Positions 42,939 through 52,911 of a DNA stretch of 64,000 bases are shown in pieces (the first letter of the stretch is position 1; each line of letters opens with the position of its first letter). The notes under the pieces were generated by a model, which was given only the letters and a program-made list of their open reading frames with translations, did not search any database and was not told the DNA's origin. The translations under genes and the position numbers were made by a program. The DNA is from CAYXFD01 sp964464175 (lineage in GTDB: Bacteria; Cloacimonadota; Cloacimonadia; Cloacimonadales; JAJBBL01): NCBI GenBank assembly GCA_964464175.1, contig CAYXFD010000001.1:186001-250000 (forward strand), written 5' to 3'.

Positions 42939-43765
42939 TATTCCTTTTCCTCCGGTTTATCTCTGTTGTTTATTATCTCTTTTCCGCTGTTATCGGAATG
43001 GGATAAGCTATAGAAACCAATAATAGCAGCGAAAATCATAAAGAATGATAAGATCTGTCCCATTGAAAAATGTAGAAAAACAAAACCTAACTGAGGATCA
43101 GGTTCCCGGAAAAACTCGGTAAAAATGCGAAAAACTCCATAGAGGGCAATGTAAGACCAGAAAACAAACCCTTCTTTCAGTCTCTGGTAATAGAGTATCT
43201 GCAAGATAACAAACAGCAGAAAACCTTCCAGGAAAGCCTGGTAAAGCTGTGACGGATGTCTTGGCCTGCCGTCTGTTCCGGGAAAGATCATAGCCCAGGG
43301 AACAGCAGTAACCCTGCCATACAACTCGGCATTGATAAAATTACCGATCCTTCCCAAGCCAAGACCTAAGGCGGCAAAAGGCACAACAGCATCTGCTAAC
43401 GGATAGAATTTTAACCGGTGTCTTATTACGAAAAAATAACCGAGAGCTAACACGGCAATAGCTCCTCCATGGAATGACATTCCCCCTTCCCAGATTGCAA
43501 GCATTCTCAGAGGATTCTGGAGATAATAAGGGAAATTATAGAAGAGGATATAACCTAATCTGCCGCCGATGATCACACCCAACAGAGCATTGAAGATCAT
43601 CGTATCATATTGTTCCGAGGTAATTTGTACCTTTTTGGCTCGAAGATTTTTCTTAATGAAGATATACCCGACAATAAAGGCAATAATGTAGAATAATCCA
43701 TACCAACGGACTTGAAAAGGACCTATGGTGAAAATGACCGGATCAATATTCGGATAATTAAGCAT
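42938..43765 (-). CDS. lgt: prolipoprotein diacylglyceryl transferase
   Basis: Lgt attaches diacylglycerol to the lipobox cysteine of prolipoproteins, the first step of lipoprotein maturation. The 275-residue integral membrane protein has seven predicted helices and the family signature GLGLGRIGNFINAELYGR. GGRLGYILFYN and EGGMSFHGG (catalytic His region) are intact. An acidic C-terminal tail follows. lnt, the last enzyme of the pathway, is at 48601-50190 on the same strand, so a full diderm lipoprotein route is expected. Confidence 0.95.
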   Translation of the reverse strand: MLNYPNIDPVIFTIGPFQVRWYGLFYIIAFIVGYIFIKKNLRAKKVQITSEQYDTMIFNALLGVIIGGRLGYILFYNFPYYLQNPLRMLAIWEGGMSFHGGAIAVLALGYFFVIRHRLKFYPLADAVVPFAALGLGLGRIGNFINAELYGRVTAVPWAMIFPGTDGRPRHPSQLYQAFLEGFLLFVILQILYYQRLKEGFVFWSYIALYGVFRIFTEFFREPDPQLGFVFLHFSMGQILSFFMIFAAIIGFYSLSHSDNSGKEIINNRDKPEEKE

Positions 43766-43788
43766 GAAAATGATTGAGTATCTTCAAG

Positions 43789-44574
43789 TTATTGGTTTTT
43801 GAGTTTCTGCAGTTTTCTGTAAAGGATCTCAACTGCTTCTTCACTGGAAACTTCATATTTCTCACCCTCTTTATCTAATTGAGGGGAAAAGATCTTAACC
43901 ACCTGGGTGGGAGATCCGTTCAAGCCGATTTCGTTGTCCGGCAGCTCAAGATCATCGGCATTCCATACAACTAAAGAAGCTGATTTGGCAATACGCTTTC
44001 CCCGGAGGGATGGTAAACGGGGAACATTGATCTCCTTGACGACAGTAACAACTGCCGGAAGATCCATCTCTACAGTATCGAAACCGTCTTCCATCAATCT
44101 TTCGACAGTGATAGAATTGGTACTGAGTTCAGCAATATTACGGACAAAACAAGTCTGGGGAAGGGACAAATGAGCCGCCACACCAGGACCTACTTGAGCT
44201 GTATCTCCATCAATTGCCTGTTGACCAAAGAGTATTAGGTCGTAAATCTTTATCTTTCTGAGAGCTGCAGCCAGGGTCAAGCTGGTTGCCCAGGTATCCG
44301 AGCCGGCAAACCTTTTATCGGAGAGTAGTATTATTTCGTCAACTCCCATTGAAACAGCTTCTCTCAATGCTGCTTCTACCTGAGGAGGTCCCATACTCAA
44401 AGCTGTAACCTTTCCACCATGCTTCTCCTTCAATCTGACTGCCTCCTCGATAGCATAAAGGTCAAAAGGATTGATGATGCTCTCCACACCTTCTCTGATG
44501 AGAGTATTAGTTACGGGATCGATCTTTATCTCGGTAGTATTCGGGACTTGCTTGATACATACAATCAGATTCAT
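43789..44574 (-). CDS. etfB: electron transfer flavoprotein beta subunit
   Basis: EtfB binds AMP and, with EtfA, carries electrons from acyl-CoA dehydrogenases or bifurcating enzymes. The 261-residue protein has MNLIVCIKQVPNTTEI at its start, NPFDLYAIEEAVRLKEKHGG, LILFGQQAIDGDTAQVGP and the signature LPAVVTVVKEINVPRLPSL. ATG 44574 follows AGGAGAGAAAG. No etfA is adjacent: upstream is an aminotransferase and downstream is lgt. Either etfA is elsewhere or this one pairs with a remote partner. Confidence 0.92.
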   Translation of the reverse strand: MNLIVCIKQVPNTTEIKIDPVTNTLIREGVESIINPFDLYAIEEAVRLKEKHGGKVTALSMGPPQVEAALREAVSMGVDEIILLSDKRFAGSDTWATSLTLAAALRKIKIYDLILFGQQAIDGDTAQVGPGVAAHLSLPQTCFVRNIAELSTNSITVERLMEDGFDTVEMDLPAVVTVVKEINVPRLPSLRGKRIAKSASLVVWNADDLELPDNEIGLNGSPTQVVKIFSPQLDKEGEKYEVSSEEAVEILYRKLQKLKNQ

Positions 44575-44598
44575 CTTTCTCTCCTGAAACATCCGTTC

Positions 44599-45702
44599 TT
44601 AATTATAAAAGTCTTTGATAACTTCAATCACCCGGTCTTTCTGGGAGTCTGTCAATTCCGGGTAAATGGGGATAGACAGAACCCTTTCCGCTGATTCTTC
44701 CGATATCGGTAAATCCCCAGCTTTACCATTCAAATCAGCAAAGCATTCCTGAAGATGAAGGGGAAGAGGATAGTAAATAGCACAACCGATACCCGAATCG
44801 AGGAGATGGTTTTTCAGTTCATCCCTGTTTTCAGCGATAATGGTGAATTGATTATAGATCGACTTGGCCTGAGAACGGATCACAGGAAGTTTGATCTGCG
44901 GCACATCCTGCAAATGTTGATAGTAATACTCGGCGTTTTGCCGACGCTTTTCCGACCATTCTTCCAAATAAGGAAGCTTGACCGCTAATACTGCTGCCTG
45001 TATAGAATCGAGTCTGCTGTTCAACCCTACCCATTTATGGTAATATTTGGGATTCTCTCCATGGACCCGGAGTTGTCTCAATTTCTGAGCCAGATCAGCA
45101 TCATTAGTCAAACACATGCCACCATCTCCCATACAACCGAGGTTCTTACTGGGAAAGAAAGAGAGGGTCCCGATATCTCCGATAGTGCCTCCCTGCTGCT
45201 CCATATAGAGGGCTCCGATCCCCTGGGCATTATCCTCAATTACAGCAAGGTTATGCCTTTTAGCTATCTCGTTGATCCTGTCCATTTCAGAAACCTGACC
45301 GAAGAGATGAACAGGCATTATTGCCTTTGTTTTGCTGGTGATAGCTTTTGCGATCTCTGCAGGATCAATATTAAAGGTGTCGGGTAAAATATCAACAAAA
45401 ACGGGTTTCGCCCCGACCCGAGCTATTGAGCCTGCTGTGGCAAAAAAAGTAAACGGAGTTGTGATAACTTCGTCATTTTTTCCTATTTCCAGGGCTTTCA
45501 ATGCCAAAACAAGAGCATCTGTCCCGGAAGCGCAGCCAATTGCATGTTTAACTCCGAGATAGTCTTGTATCATTGCTTCGAAAGCTTTTACCTGAGGTCC
45601 TAAAATGTATTGATGAGTAGCAAAGACTTCATCTAAAACCTGTCTTATTTGACCCATTATCGGTTTGTAATGGGCATCTAAATCTAATAAGGGAACTTTC
45701 AT
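44599..45702 (-). CDS. DegT/DnrJ/EryC1/StrS aminotransferase (nucleotide-sugar type)
   Basis: This 367-residue PLP enzyme transaminates keto-sugars bound to nucleotides for surface polysaccharide. Conserved elements are VPLLDLDAHY, the GCASGTDAL and TPFTFFATAGS stretches, EDNAQGIGA, and the PLP lysine in FFPSKNLG, then GGMCLTN and the GLNSRLDSIQAAVL region. It is close to WbpE-type UDP-3-keto-glucuronate aminotransferases; substrate remains inferred. It is the third gene of the minus-strand polysaccharide unit, 14 bases after the export gene. Confidence 0.92.
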   Translation of the reverse strand: MKVPLLDLDAHYKPIMGQIRQVLDEVFATHQYILGPQVKAFEAMIQDYLGVKHAIGCASGTDALVLALKALEIGKNDEVITTPFTFFATAGSIARVGAKPVFVDILPDTFNIDPAEIAKAITSKTKAIMPVHLFGQVSEMDRINEIAKRHNLAVIEDNAQGIGALYMEQQGGTIGDIGTLSFFPSKNLGCMGDGGMCLTNDADLAQKLRQLRVHGENPKYYHKWVGLNSRLDSIQAAVLAVKLPYLEEWSEKRRQNAEYYYQHLQDVPQIKLPVIRSQAKSIYNQFTIIAENRDELKNHLLDSGIGCAIYYPLPLHLQECFADLNGKAGDLPISEESAERVLSIPIYPELTDSQKDRVIEVIKDFYN

Positions 45703-45716
45703 TTATAATTTCTCCT

Positions 45717-46922
45717 TTAGCGCGTTAATACTACGATTGTGGCAACAATAGATAAAATTGAGCTGATTGGGGTAAGATAATCGATAAACCATGTTTGGAT
45801 TGAAACAGGAATAACAATGGAATCACCTTCTTTTAGTTCTTGCCCCCGGTACCGGACTCTCTCTCCATCTCCTGAAACGATATAAACTGTTCGATGCGAG
45901 CCAATACGGCTAACACCACCGGCTAAAGCTATATAGTGTTTAGGACCTTTTTGGGCAACAAAGGTGAATCTTCCCGGAGTATTAACCTGTCCGCTGACAT
46001 AAATATAACTCTCCTCAGGATTAAGATAGATGGAATCACCAGCTTTGACGATAGTATTAGCTGCGATTTTATTCATCTCTCCATCTCTGCTCAGGAAGAT
46101 GGAAAAATAATCGGTATAAGCATGCTTCTTCTTGATCAGTGGGAGGAGTTCGGCTACCTGTTTATCTGTTTCCATCTCGAAATATTCCACATAATTGACT
46201 GAATCGGTAACAATATAGACTTTAGCAAACTCCTCAGCAAAATCAACTTTGATCAGATCATCACTTAAGATCAAAGGATTCTCTGAAAGATCACCATTTT
46301 TGAGATACCGGTTAAGGTCGTAAACTCTGGTCTCATTATTGCGGGTTAAAGAGATCTTTTTACTTGCAGCGGGACTCAAACCGAGGGCCAGTTGTAAGGA
46401 TTGATAAAGAGTCACAAGAGTATCGGCAATAAACTCTCCCGGCTGGTTTACTGCTCCTAATATGTGGATTGAATAAGGATTAATGGAATACAGATCGATA
46501 AAAATCTCCCCGTTGGGGATAGATTTCCTTATCTCTGTCTTAATCTTTTCCTGAGCTTCTGCCAAAGTATAACCGGCTATTTTTATTGGAGAGGTCAAGG
46601 GGTAAACAATCAGGTGTCCGGTTATAGTCACCGGGACAACAGGTTCGAGTGGAACAAGAGATACTTCCGGATCAGTGTTTATTATCGGTGAATACATCCG
46701 GATATAAAACAGGTCACCGGGACGGACGATATACTCATCTGCAATATTTATCTCACTTCTGGCAGCAAGAAAGGATGTAGATAAACTCAACAATAAGATC
46801 AGCCATATAAGTTTCGAAGAAAGGAGGTATTTGCATGAGAAGTTCGTTTCCTTCGGAGAAGAAATTCTTAAGGGAGATGGGTAAAGAGACGAAAGGTTGT
46901 TTTTAACGATATTATTCTTCAT
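45717..46922 (-). CDS. polysaccharide export protein with SLBB domains (Wza-like)
   Basis: The 401-residue exported protein has a long basic N-terminus before its hydrophobic signal (about 38-54), then the poly_export domain (EYIVRPGDLFYIRMYSPI) and three SLBB-type repeats (GAVNQPGEF, VAEL..., SGQVNTPGRFTF). A C-terminal membrane helix (about 378-398) ends the protein, unlike classic Wza where a helix crosses the outer membrane. The 37 residues before the signal are unusual; an internal start near the signal is possible. It overlaps the epimerase gene by 11 bases. Confidence 0.85.
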   Translation of the reverse strand: MKNNIVKNNLSSLYPSPLRISSPKETNFSCKYLLSSKLIWLILLLSLSTSFLAARSEINIADEYIVRPGDLFYIRMYSPIINTDPEVSLVPLEPVVPVTITGHLIVYPLTSPIKIAGYTLAEAQEKIKTEIRKSIPNGEIFIDLYSINPYSIHILGAVNQPGEFIADTLVTLYQSLQLALGLSPAASKKISLTRNNETRVYDLNRYLKNGDLSENPLILSDDLIKVDFAEEFAKVYIVTDSVNYVEYFEMETDKQVAELLPLIKKKHAYTDYFSIFLSRDGEMNKIAANTIVKAGDSIYLNPEESYIYVSGQVNTPGRFTFVAQKGPKHYIALAGGVSRIGSHRTVYIVSGDGERVRYRGQELKEGDSIVIPVSIQTWFIDYLTPISSILSIVATIVVLTR

Positions 46923-47871
46923 AATACTTTATCACCCTATCTAAAATGTCTTTCAGTTTATACTTGGGTTCGTATCCTATGACTCTCTTGATTTTACTGA
47001 GGTCAGGAATTCGTCGTCTCATATCTTCAAAACCCTCTTCATAGGCATCATCATATTTGATATATTCGATCTTTGATTTACTGCCTGTCATTTTTTTCAC
47101 TGTTTGAGCAAGTTCCTCGATCGTGATTTCTTCGACACTGCCAATATTGAAGATATCCCCTTCAGCTTTTTTTTCATTCATAAGCTTGATCATCCCGCTT
47201 ACCACATCATTAACATCGGCAAAACAACGTGATTGTTTTCCATCGCCAAAGATAGTCAGGGGATGATTCAGGAGGGCATTTTTAACGAATTTGGGAAGAA
47301 CCATTCCGTACTGACCGGTCTGTCTGGGACCGACGGTATTAAAACATCTTACAATAACAACCGGTAGTTTCTTCTCACGGTAGTATGCCAAGGCTAAGAA
47401 TTCGTCTATTGCTTTGGCTGAACTATAACTCCACCTTGAGATATGAGTAGATCCGAGAATTCGGTCGTCCTGTTCTTTGAAAGGAACATTCTCACTTTTC
47501 CCGTAGATCTCTGAAGTCGAAGCTATCAATACCTTTTTTTTGTATTTATTGGCCAGTTCAAGAACATTTTCAGTACCGATAATATTCGTTTGCAGAGAGA
47601 GCAGAGGATTATCGATTATATACTTTACCCCTACGGCAGCAGCCAGATGGTAAACCTGATCGCATTCCTTGATCTCTTGTTCCATTATCTTCCGGTTTAG
47701 GATTGTATCTATGGTGTAAAAGAAATTGGGGTTTTTCTTGAAAGTAACGATATTAGATAGTTTCCCGGTCGAGAGATTATCCAATACCGATATAGTATGT
47801 CCGTCATTAAGAAGCCTTTCAGCTAAATGTGAGCCGATAAAACCAGCTCCACCTGTAATAAATATCTTCAT
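46912..47871 (-). CDS. NAD-dependent epimerase/dehydratase (extended SDR)
   Basis: This 319-residue extended short-chain dehydrogenase acts on nucleotide sugars. It has the Rossmann motif FITGGAGFIGSHLAERL, LDNLSTG, the Tyr-x3-Lys catalytic pair in WSYSSAKAIDEF, and RCFNTVGPRQTGQYGMV. It resembles UDP-glucose 4-epimerase and UDP-glucuronate decarboxylase groups; specificity cannot be read off. First gene of the unit epimerase, SLBB export protein, aminotransferase. The ATG has a GGAG site 6 bases upstream. Confidence 0.92.
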   Translation of the reverse strand: MKIFITGGAGFIGSHLAERLLNDGHTISVLDNLSTGKLSNIVTFKKNPNFFYTIDTILNRKIMEQEIKECDQVYHLAAAVGVKYIIDNPLLSLQTNIIGTENVLELANKYKKKVLIASTSEIYGKSENVPFKEQDDRILGSTHISRWSYSSAKAIDEFLALAYYREKKLPVVIVRCFNTVGPRQTGQYGMVLPKFVKNALLNHPLTIFGDGKQSRCFADVNDVVSGMIKLMNEKKAEGDIFNIGSVEEITIEELAQTVKKMTGSKSKIEYIKYDDAYEEGFEDMRRRIPDLSKIKRVIGYEPKYKLKDILDRVIKYYEE

Positions 47872-48238
47872 TTCTATCTCCGTTTATCAGTATCAGTTCA
47901 GATATAGTGGCTCTCAACCGCATAGCACCAGAACTGCCAAACTGCTGTTTTTCTTTCTGTGTTAAAGTTTCGTTATCATGGCTATGTTCTGTATCCGATT
48001 AATATAAGAGCATTATGTTATGAATTCTTGAGTGAGATTTTTGTCAATGATTTTGACCTTTGAGTAATGATAGGTATTTAGCCTGAAAGACTTATCAAAC
48101 CTGATTTATCTATGACTTGGTCGTCAGGGCAGCAGTAAAAGGGAGTAGGAGTAAAACTTTGGGAAAGATGACTTTGTCCTTTCTAAATGGCTTTTTACGT
48201 ACTTTCCTTAAATGTCCTGAGAAAGAACGGCAATTTCT
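47872..48238 (-). other. intergenic region before the polysaccharide unit
   Basis: This 367-base gap contains no gene I can support. A minus-strand TTGACA at 48047-48042 with TTCATA 17 bases later is a candidate promoter for the polysaccharide unit. I see no clear terminator for the MerR gene. Confidence 0.35.
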
Positions 48239-48604
48239 TTAATTATCGTTCATTTTTTCATTATTCTGATTTTTAAGGATAAGTTTCAATTCAGTTAAAC
48301 ATGATATCAGTTCTTGCCTGAAATCCTCGTTAATTGCCTTGATCTTAACGGGGGTTTTATATTTCTCATTAGTCCTCAACTGAGAGAGCTTCTTTTTGAC
48401 CCCTTTAATTGTGAATTTCTGGATATACAAAAGATCTTTGACCATCTTTAGGAGTTCAATTTGTTCTGGTGAATAGCGCCGGCTGTGTCCTTTGGTCCGA
48501 TGTGGATTCAGTTGCCGGAATTCTGTCTCCCAATAACGGATCACATGAGGTTTGAGGTCGAGCAGATTACAAACCTCGCCAATAGTATAATAGTACTTTT
48601 TCAT
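48239..48604 (-). CDS. MerR family transcriptional regulator
   Basis: The 121-residue protein has a MerR winged helix at its N-terminus: YYTIGEVCNLLDLKPHVIRYWETEF, then GHSRRYSPEQIELLKMVKDLL. A short coiled tail follows (about 75-121). No cysteine-rich metal site or ligand-binding domain is seen, as in the small HTH-only MerR proteins of FCB genomes. It starts inside the lnt stop (ATGA overlap), so it is coupled to lipoprotein maturation genes. Targets are unknown. Confidence 0.9.
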   Translation of the reverse strand: MKKYYYTIGEVCNLLDLKPHVIRYWETEFRQLNPHRTKGHSRRYSPEQIELLKMVKDLLYIQKFTIKGVKKKLSQLRTNEKYKTPVKIKAINEDFRQELISCLTELKLILKNQNNEKMNDN

Positions 48605-50190
48605 AGTCTTTTGTAAGATAAACTTCGAATCAAGATGATCAGAAACATTACAAGGGTTATCAAGGGAAAGATAAAGGGATAGTATGTCAGATAACGGACG
48701 TATAAAGTCTGGGCAGGATACAGATATAGTTTGTCCTGCAGGGTGGTTTTTTCATCTAACTTCGATCTTTTCCTGATAACTCCCCGGGGGTCAACGATCA
48801 TAGAGATACCGGTATTGGCAGCCCGGTAGATCTGAGTTCTGGTCTCAACAGCCCTTATCGTGGTCATCATTCCGTGTTGGTAGGGACCTACGGTTTTCTT
48901 GAACCAGGCATCATTTGTTACATTGATAAGAAAATCCACCTGCTGGGCTGCGATTCTGTTGGTGAGCAGGGGAAAGGCTATTTCGAAGCAGATCAGCGAA
49001 GAGAAGATATACTCTTTTTCGTTTTTAGGGATCCGATAGTAAATAATATGCTCTCCATATTCCCAGTTTGCCTGTCCAAATTCCAGTTTTCCGAGAATAG
49101 GGAAATAGTCCATAAAGGGTATCCTTTCTCCGAAAGGAACAAGGTATATCTTATAATAAGGGGGATTAATAGTACCGTCTCGTTCTATCAATGTAGTGGC
49201 ATTGAAAAATCTATACTCAACCTGGTCGTTGTTATGGATCAGTTCATAATGTGGAAGTCCCAAAAAAATGTTAGTTTCGGATTGCTTTACCAGATCAAGG
49301 AGATAGTCTTTTGGCTGTTTCATTTTTAAAACATAATCGGGGATTGCTGATTCTGGCAGGATAATGAGATCCGGTTCGTCTTCTGCGGCTTTCAGGGTGT
49401 ATTCTGTGTAAAGAGCCAGGGTGGAGTCATAAAAATTATCATCCCATTTAATATACTGTGGGATGCTTACCTGAACTATGGCAGCCTGAAAATCTTCTTC
49501 GCTCAGAGGGAGGTTATCTCTCCGGTATGTACCCCAGCCAATCCAGGCGGTTACAATAACGATTGCCGCCAATAATGAGAAGAGTGATCTTTTTAGCGGG
49601 AATTGGGATAAGAAGACCATTAGCAGCATATTGATCAGGAGAATCAAGAGCGAGAGAAGATATACCCCACCGATCTCAGCTATCTGGATGAGAGAGGAAT
49701 ATTCTGCTAAAGAATAGCCGAGATTGAACCAGGGAAATCGTAATTCCCCGAAGTTCTGCAGCCATTCGAAGGAGAGCCAGCAGGTTATGAAGCCAAGATA
49801 TCTGTAACCCGGGAGCAAGGCATATACTTTGATGATAATGAAAAAGAGGACAATAAAATAGACGCCAAAAAGAAGAAAAGTTCCAATAAATCCCGGCAGA
49901 GTGACTATGCTGATCCAATAGAGAGTAACAAGATTATAGACAAAGCAGAAGGTAAGTGTAAGTTTTAGAAATTTCCCTTTTGGCAGCCGGTCGGTTTTCC
50001 CTGATGAGGCAGTTGAGACGATTGCTTTGTCCAGAAGTAGGAGCAAAGGAAGAAAAGCCGCAAAAGCGAGAAAATTCAAGCTTAACGGGTAGCGGCTCAG
50101 TCCCAGCAGAAGAGCAGACAAGGCGGGCTGCCAGAAGTATCTGTCTTTCAGAAAGAGAATCAGCTGGGAAGGTCGATCAAAATCTTTCAT
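48601..50190 (-). CDS. lnt: apolipoprotein N-acyltransferase
   Basis: Lnt adds the third acyl chain to lipoproteins, completing maturation. The 529-residue protein has N-terminal membrane helices (about 1-210) and a nitrilase-like domain (from about 225). The catalytic Glu is in ILPESAIP, the Lys in YKIYLVPFGE, and the Cys in SLICFEIAFP. A last helix anchors the C-terminus. ATG 50190 was chosen; an upstream in-frame ATG (50226) would run deeper into the preceding gene. It overlaps the propeller gene's 3' end by 14 bases and ends in MerR. Confidence 0.93.
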   Translation of the reverse strand: MKDFDRPSQLILFLKDRYFWQPALSALLLGLSRYPLSLNFLAFAAFLPLLLLLDKAIVSTASSGKTDRLPKGKFLKLTLTFCFVYNLVTLYWISIVTLPGFIGTFLLFGVYFIVLFFIIIKVYALLPGYRYLGFITCWLSFEWLQNFGELRFPWFNLGYSLAEYSSLIQIAEIGGVYLLSLLILLINMLLMVFLSQFPLKRSLFSLLAAIVIVTAWIGWGTYRRDNLPLSEEDFQAAIVQVSIPQYIKWDDNFYDSTLALYTEYTLKAAEDEPDLIILPESAIPDYVLKMKQPKDYLLDLVKQSETNIFLGLPHYELIHNNDQVEYRFFNATTLIERDGTINPPYYKIYLVPFGERIPFMDYFPILGKLEFGQANWEYGEHIIYYRIPKNEKEYIFSSLICFEIAFPLLTNRIAAQQVDFLINVTNDAWFKKTVGPYQHGMMTTIRAVETRTQIYRAANTGISMIVDPRGVIRKRSKLDEKTTLQDKLYLYPAQTLYVRYLTYYPFIFPLITLVMFLIILIRSLSYKRL

Positions 50191-51169
50191 AAACGATCTC
50201 GGAGATAAGCAGTTCCCGATCTGCAATTGCCTTTATCACACCTCGGGATACTGAAAAAGAATTCCAGGGTTTAGCTGAGAGCAGGATAATACTGTCAGGC
50301 TGCAAGTCGGTTTTGTCCCGGAGTTGTTGTTTCGATTTTTCCCAGTGATCTTTGGTGAATACGGTTATCATGTTTCCGGTTAAGCGGTATCTGTTAGTGT
50401 AGCGGTCAATTTGCCAGAAGCCGTTCAGAGTCTCCTGCAAATCTCCCAACAGATCGAAAATATAGGTTTTATCAGAACTCTTATCATAGACTGAGAGGTG
50501 CTGGAAGGTACAGTTTAGCTGTATTGGATCACGCAGCAGGAATTTTCCGAATCGGTATTCTATATATTCGAGTTTTTCATCATAGATGACGATTTCGTTG
50601 GAAGTACGGTCATAGATAAAGACCATACCATCGTGAGAGACATCGAACAATAACGGTTCATTGAGTGATCTGAGAGGATAATTCTCCAGCCACATTCCAT
50701 CACTGTCAAATTTCTTAATGGTTTTCTGAAAGCTATCAAGGGCTAACAATCTTCCGTGCGGGGATACGGTAATATCGGTAAGTCGATTGAAATTACTCTC
50801 TCCGAATCCTAATCCTCCGATCGTATTAACCTGATTGTTTCCCTTGTATAACTGGATCAAGTTAGTTTCAGATCCCATAACATAAAGAGAATTGTCAATA
50901 TTGGAATAAGCAGCTTTTATCGGAGTGAAATCGAGAGAGAGAGAGAGAATACTCCTGGTCTCTTTGGGTATTCTCTGGCTTAATTGAGCAGTACTAATAC
51001 TACAAGCGGATAGTAATAAAAAAAGTCCGGTCAAGATACTAACAGGGTTACAGAGCGTTGAGAATGCTTTCAATATAAGATGACTCCGAGATACAGCTGC
51101 CCTGAAAGCAGATGTCGAACTTAGTATCGATACCAACTGGCTGCTAACAATATTCTTCGCCGGTTTCAT
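50177..51169 (-). CDS. lipoprotein with six-bladed beta-propeller-like repeats
   Basis: The 330-residue protein has a long N-terminal region ending in a type II signal with lipobox LLLSAC (cysteine about residue 56), so the true start may be internal. The remainder is made of NHL-like repeats (LTDITVSPHGRLLALDSFQKTIKKFDSDG, VSHDGMVFIYDRTSNEIVIYDEKLE). Such proteins are probably periplasmic scaffolds or binding proteins; the ligand is unknown. It sits between recJ (20 bases) and lnt. Confidence 0.7.
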   Translation of the reverse strand: MKPAKNIVSSQLVSILSSTSAFRAAVSRSHLILKAFSTLCNPVSILTGLFLLLSACSISTAQLSQRIPKETRSILSLSLDFTPIKAAYSNIDNSLYVMGSETNLIQLYKGNNQVNTIGGLGFGESNFNRLTDITVSPHGRLLALDSFQKTIKKFDSDGMWLENYPLRSLNEPLLFDVSHDGMVFIYDRTSNEIVIYDEKLEYIEYRFGKFLLRDPIQLNCTFQHLSVYDKSSDKTYIFDLLGDLQETLNGFWQIDRYTNRYRLTGNMITVFTKDHWEKSKQQLRDKTDLQPDSIILLSAKPWNSFSVSRGVIKAIADRELLISEIVYERF

Positions 51170-51189
51170 CTACTCTTTATCTCATGCTG

Positions 51190-52911
51190 CTATCTGCTTT
51201 TGATTCGAATGTCTTTCAATCTGCCCTGAATACTGATCTTCCCCTGCCACATTACCTGCTCAAAAGAATAGGCAATGTCGATAATCGAATTTTTGCGGAG
51301 CAGGGGGAGATAATCTCCCAGATCAAAGCCAATCATATCAAGAACACAACCGTCTTTCTTAACCCGCAATTTCAAGTGATTGCGCCCGACATTATAAGGA
51401 TAGCAATCGATCAAAACATCTTCAGTCCGCCAAGTCGGTCTCTTATTACCAGTACCGTAGGGAGCAAACTTCTTGAGCCAGTGGACCAGATGTTCATTTA
51501 TCTCGTAAAGTTCGATATCTTTGTCGATCATTAATGGTGGAATCAACAGATCTTCGGTTAAGTGTTCCTGGGCATAGTTATCCAATTGCTCTTCGAACTT
51601 ATCCAGATACTCTGTCAGGATCGAGAATCCGGCAGCATAGCGGTGTCCCCCAAAACTCTCCAGAAGATATTCAACGCTGCTCAGAGCTGCGAAAAGATCA
51701 AAATCAGCAATACTCCGTCCCGAACCACTTCCTATGCCCTCCTTAAATGAGATCATCAAAGTAGGTCGATAATACTTTTCAACGAGTTTGGAAGCAACTA
51801 TACCAATGACTCCCGGGTGCCAATTATCTGATGAGATTATCAGGAACTTAGCTTCATCCAGATTCTTATATTTTCTTTCAATGATTTCACAAGCATCCTG
51901 AAAGGTCTTTTGATCTTCTTTCTGCCGGAGGGAATTCTCTCGCTCTATTATCTGGGCTAACTGGCAGCATTTCGGGGTCTCTGTGCAGACCATCAGTTCC
52001 ACAGCCCTCATTGCACTCCCCATTCTTCCGGCAGCGTTGATCCTCGGAGCTATACCAAAGATGATATCTGACGTATTGAGTTCTTTCTGAGAAAGTCCGG
52101 CAGTATTTATCAAAGCATTAACTCCCTGATTCTTTCTTTGAAGTAAGCGGTTCAGTCCCAGTGCTGCAAAAACCCTGTTCTCATCAAACAAAGGAACGAT
52201 ATCGGCAATAGTTCCTAAGGCAACAAGGTCAAGAAAACGGGTAATATTTTCCTCACTTGCCTGATTAGTTTTCTGATAGAGGGCGACAAGCAGTTTAAAG
52301 GCAACCCCTACTCCGGCCAGATCTGTGAAAGGGTATTGGCTGTCTGGCAATTTAGGATTTATTACTGCCAAAGCTTGAGGCAAAGTCTCTTTGGGATTAT
52401 GATGGTCTGTGATGATTATCTCCATCCCGGAAGAATTGATCTGCTCCACTTCTTTCATGGCATTAATCCCACAATCAACACTGATAATCAGTTTTGTTCC
52501 TTCTTTTTGTAACTGCTCTATTCCGGAAAATGATAAACCATAACCGTCAATCATTCGGTGGGGAATATAATAGTTAACAAAGCCCCCAAGTCTCTTTAAT
52601 CCCAAGTAGAGTAGAGCCGTTGAGGTTGTGCCATCCACATCGTAATCACCGTAGATAGTCATCTGCTCTTTATTTTCGAGAGCTCTGATTATCCTGCTTA
52701 CCGCCTTATCCATATCTTTCAGAAGAAAGGGGTCGTGAGTCAAATTGAGCGAAGGTTCAAAGAAATTCTCTATACTCTCGATTTCATGCATACCCCGTTG
52801 AACCAGTAATCCAGCAATGACTGAAGGGCATTTGAAATGTTCGATAATCTCCAGTTTAACAGCCTGTTCCTCAGAAGCAAGCTCTTCAGCTATTTTCCAT
52901 CTTTTTCCCAT
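51190..52911 (-). CDS. recJ: single-stranded-DNA-specific exonuclease RecJ
   Basis: RecJ is a 5'-3' exonuclease of DNA repair and recombination. The 573-residue protein has the DHH phosphoesterase motifs (YGDYDVDGTTSTALL, SVDCGI, DHHNP), the DHHA1 region (GSGSGRSIADFDLF, FGGHRYAAGFSI) and the C-terminal OB-fold. ATG 52911 (MGKRWKIAEE) matches family N-termini, though its ribosome site (TAGGC) is weak. An upstream in-frame ATG at 53004 adds 31 unconserved residues. Confidence 0.95.
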   Translation of the reverse strand: MGKRWKIAEELASEEQAVKLEIIEHFKCPSVIAGLLVQRGMHEIESIENFFEPSLNLTHDPFLLKDMDKAVSRIIRALENKEQMTIYGDYDVDGTTSTALLYLGLKRLGGFVNYYIPHRMIDGYGLSFSGIEQLQKEGTKLIISVDCGINAMKEVEQINSSGMEIIITDHHNPKETLPQALAVINPKLPDSQYPFTDLAGVGVAFKLLVALYQKTNQASEENITRFLDLVALGTIADIVPLFDENRVFAALGLNRLLQRKNQGVNALINTAGLSQKELNTSDIIFGIAPRINAAGRMGSAMRAVELMVCTETPKCCQLAQIIERENSLRQKEDQKTFQDACEIIERKYKNLDEAKFLIISSDNWHPGVIGIVASKLVEKYYRPTLMISFKEGIGSGSGRSIADFDLFAALSSVEYLLESFGGHRYAAGFSILTEYLDKFEEQLDNYAQEHLTEDLLIPPLMIDKDIELYEINEHLVHWLKKFAPYGTGNKRPTWRTEDVLIDCYPYNVGRNHLKLRVKKDGCVLDMIGFDLGDYLPLLRKNSIIDIAYSFEQVMWQGKISIQGRLKDIRIKSR

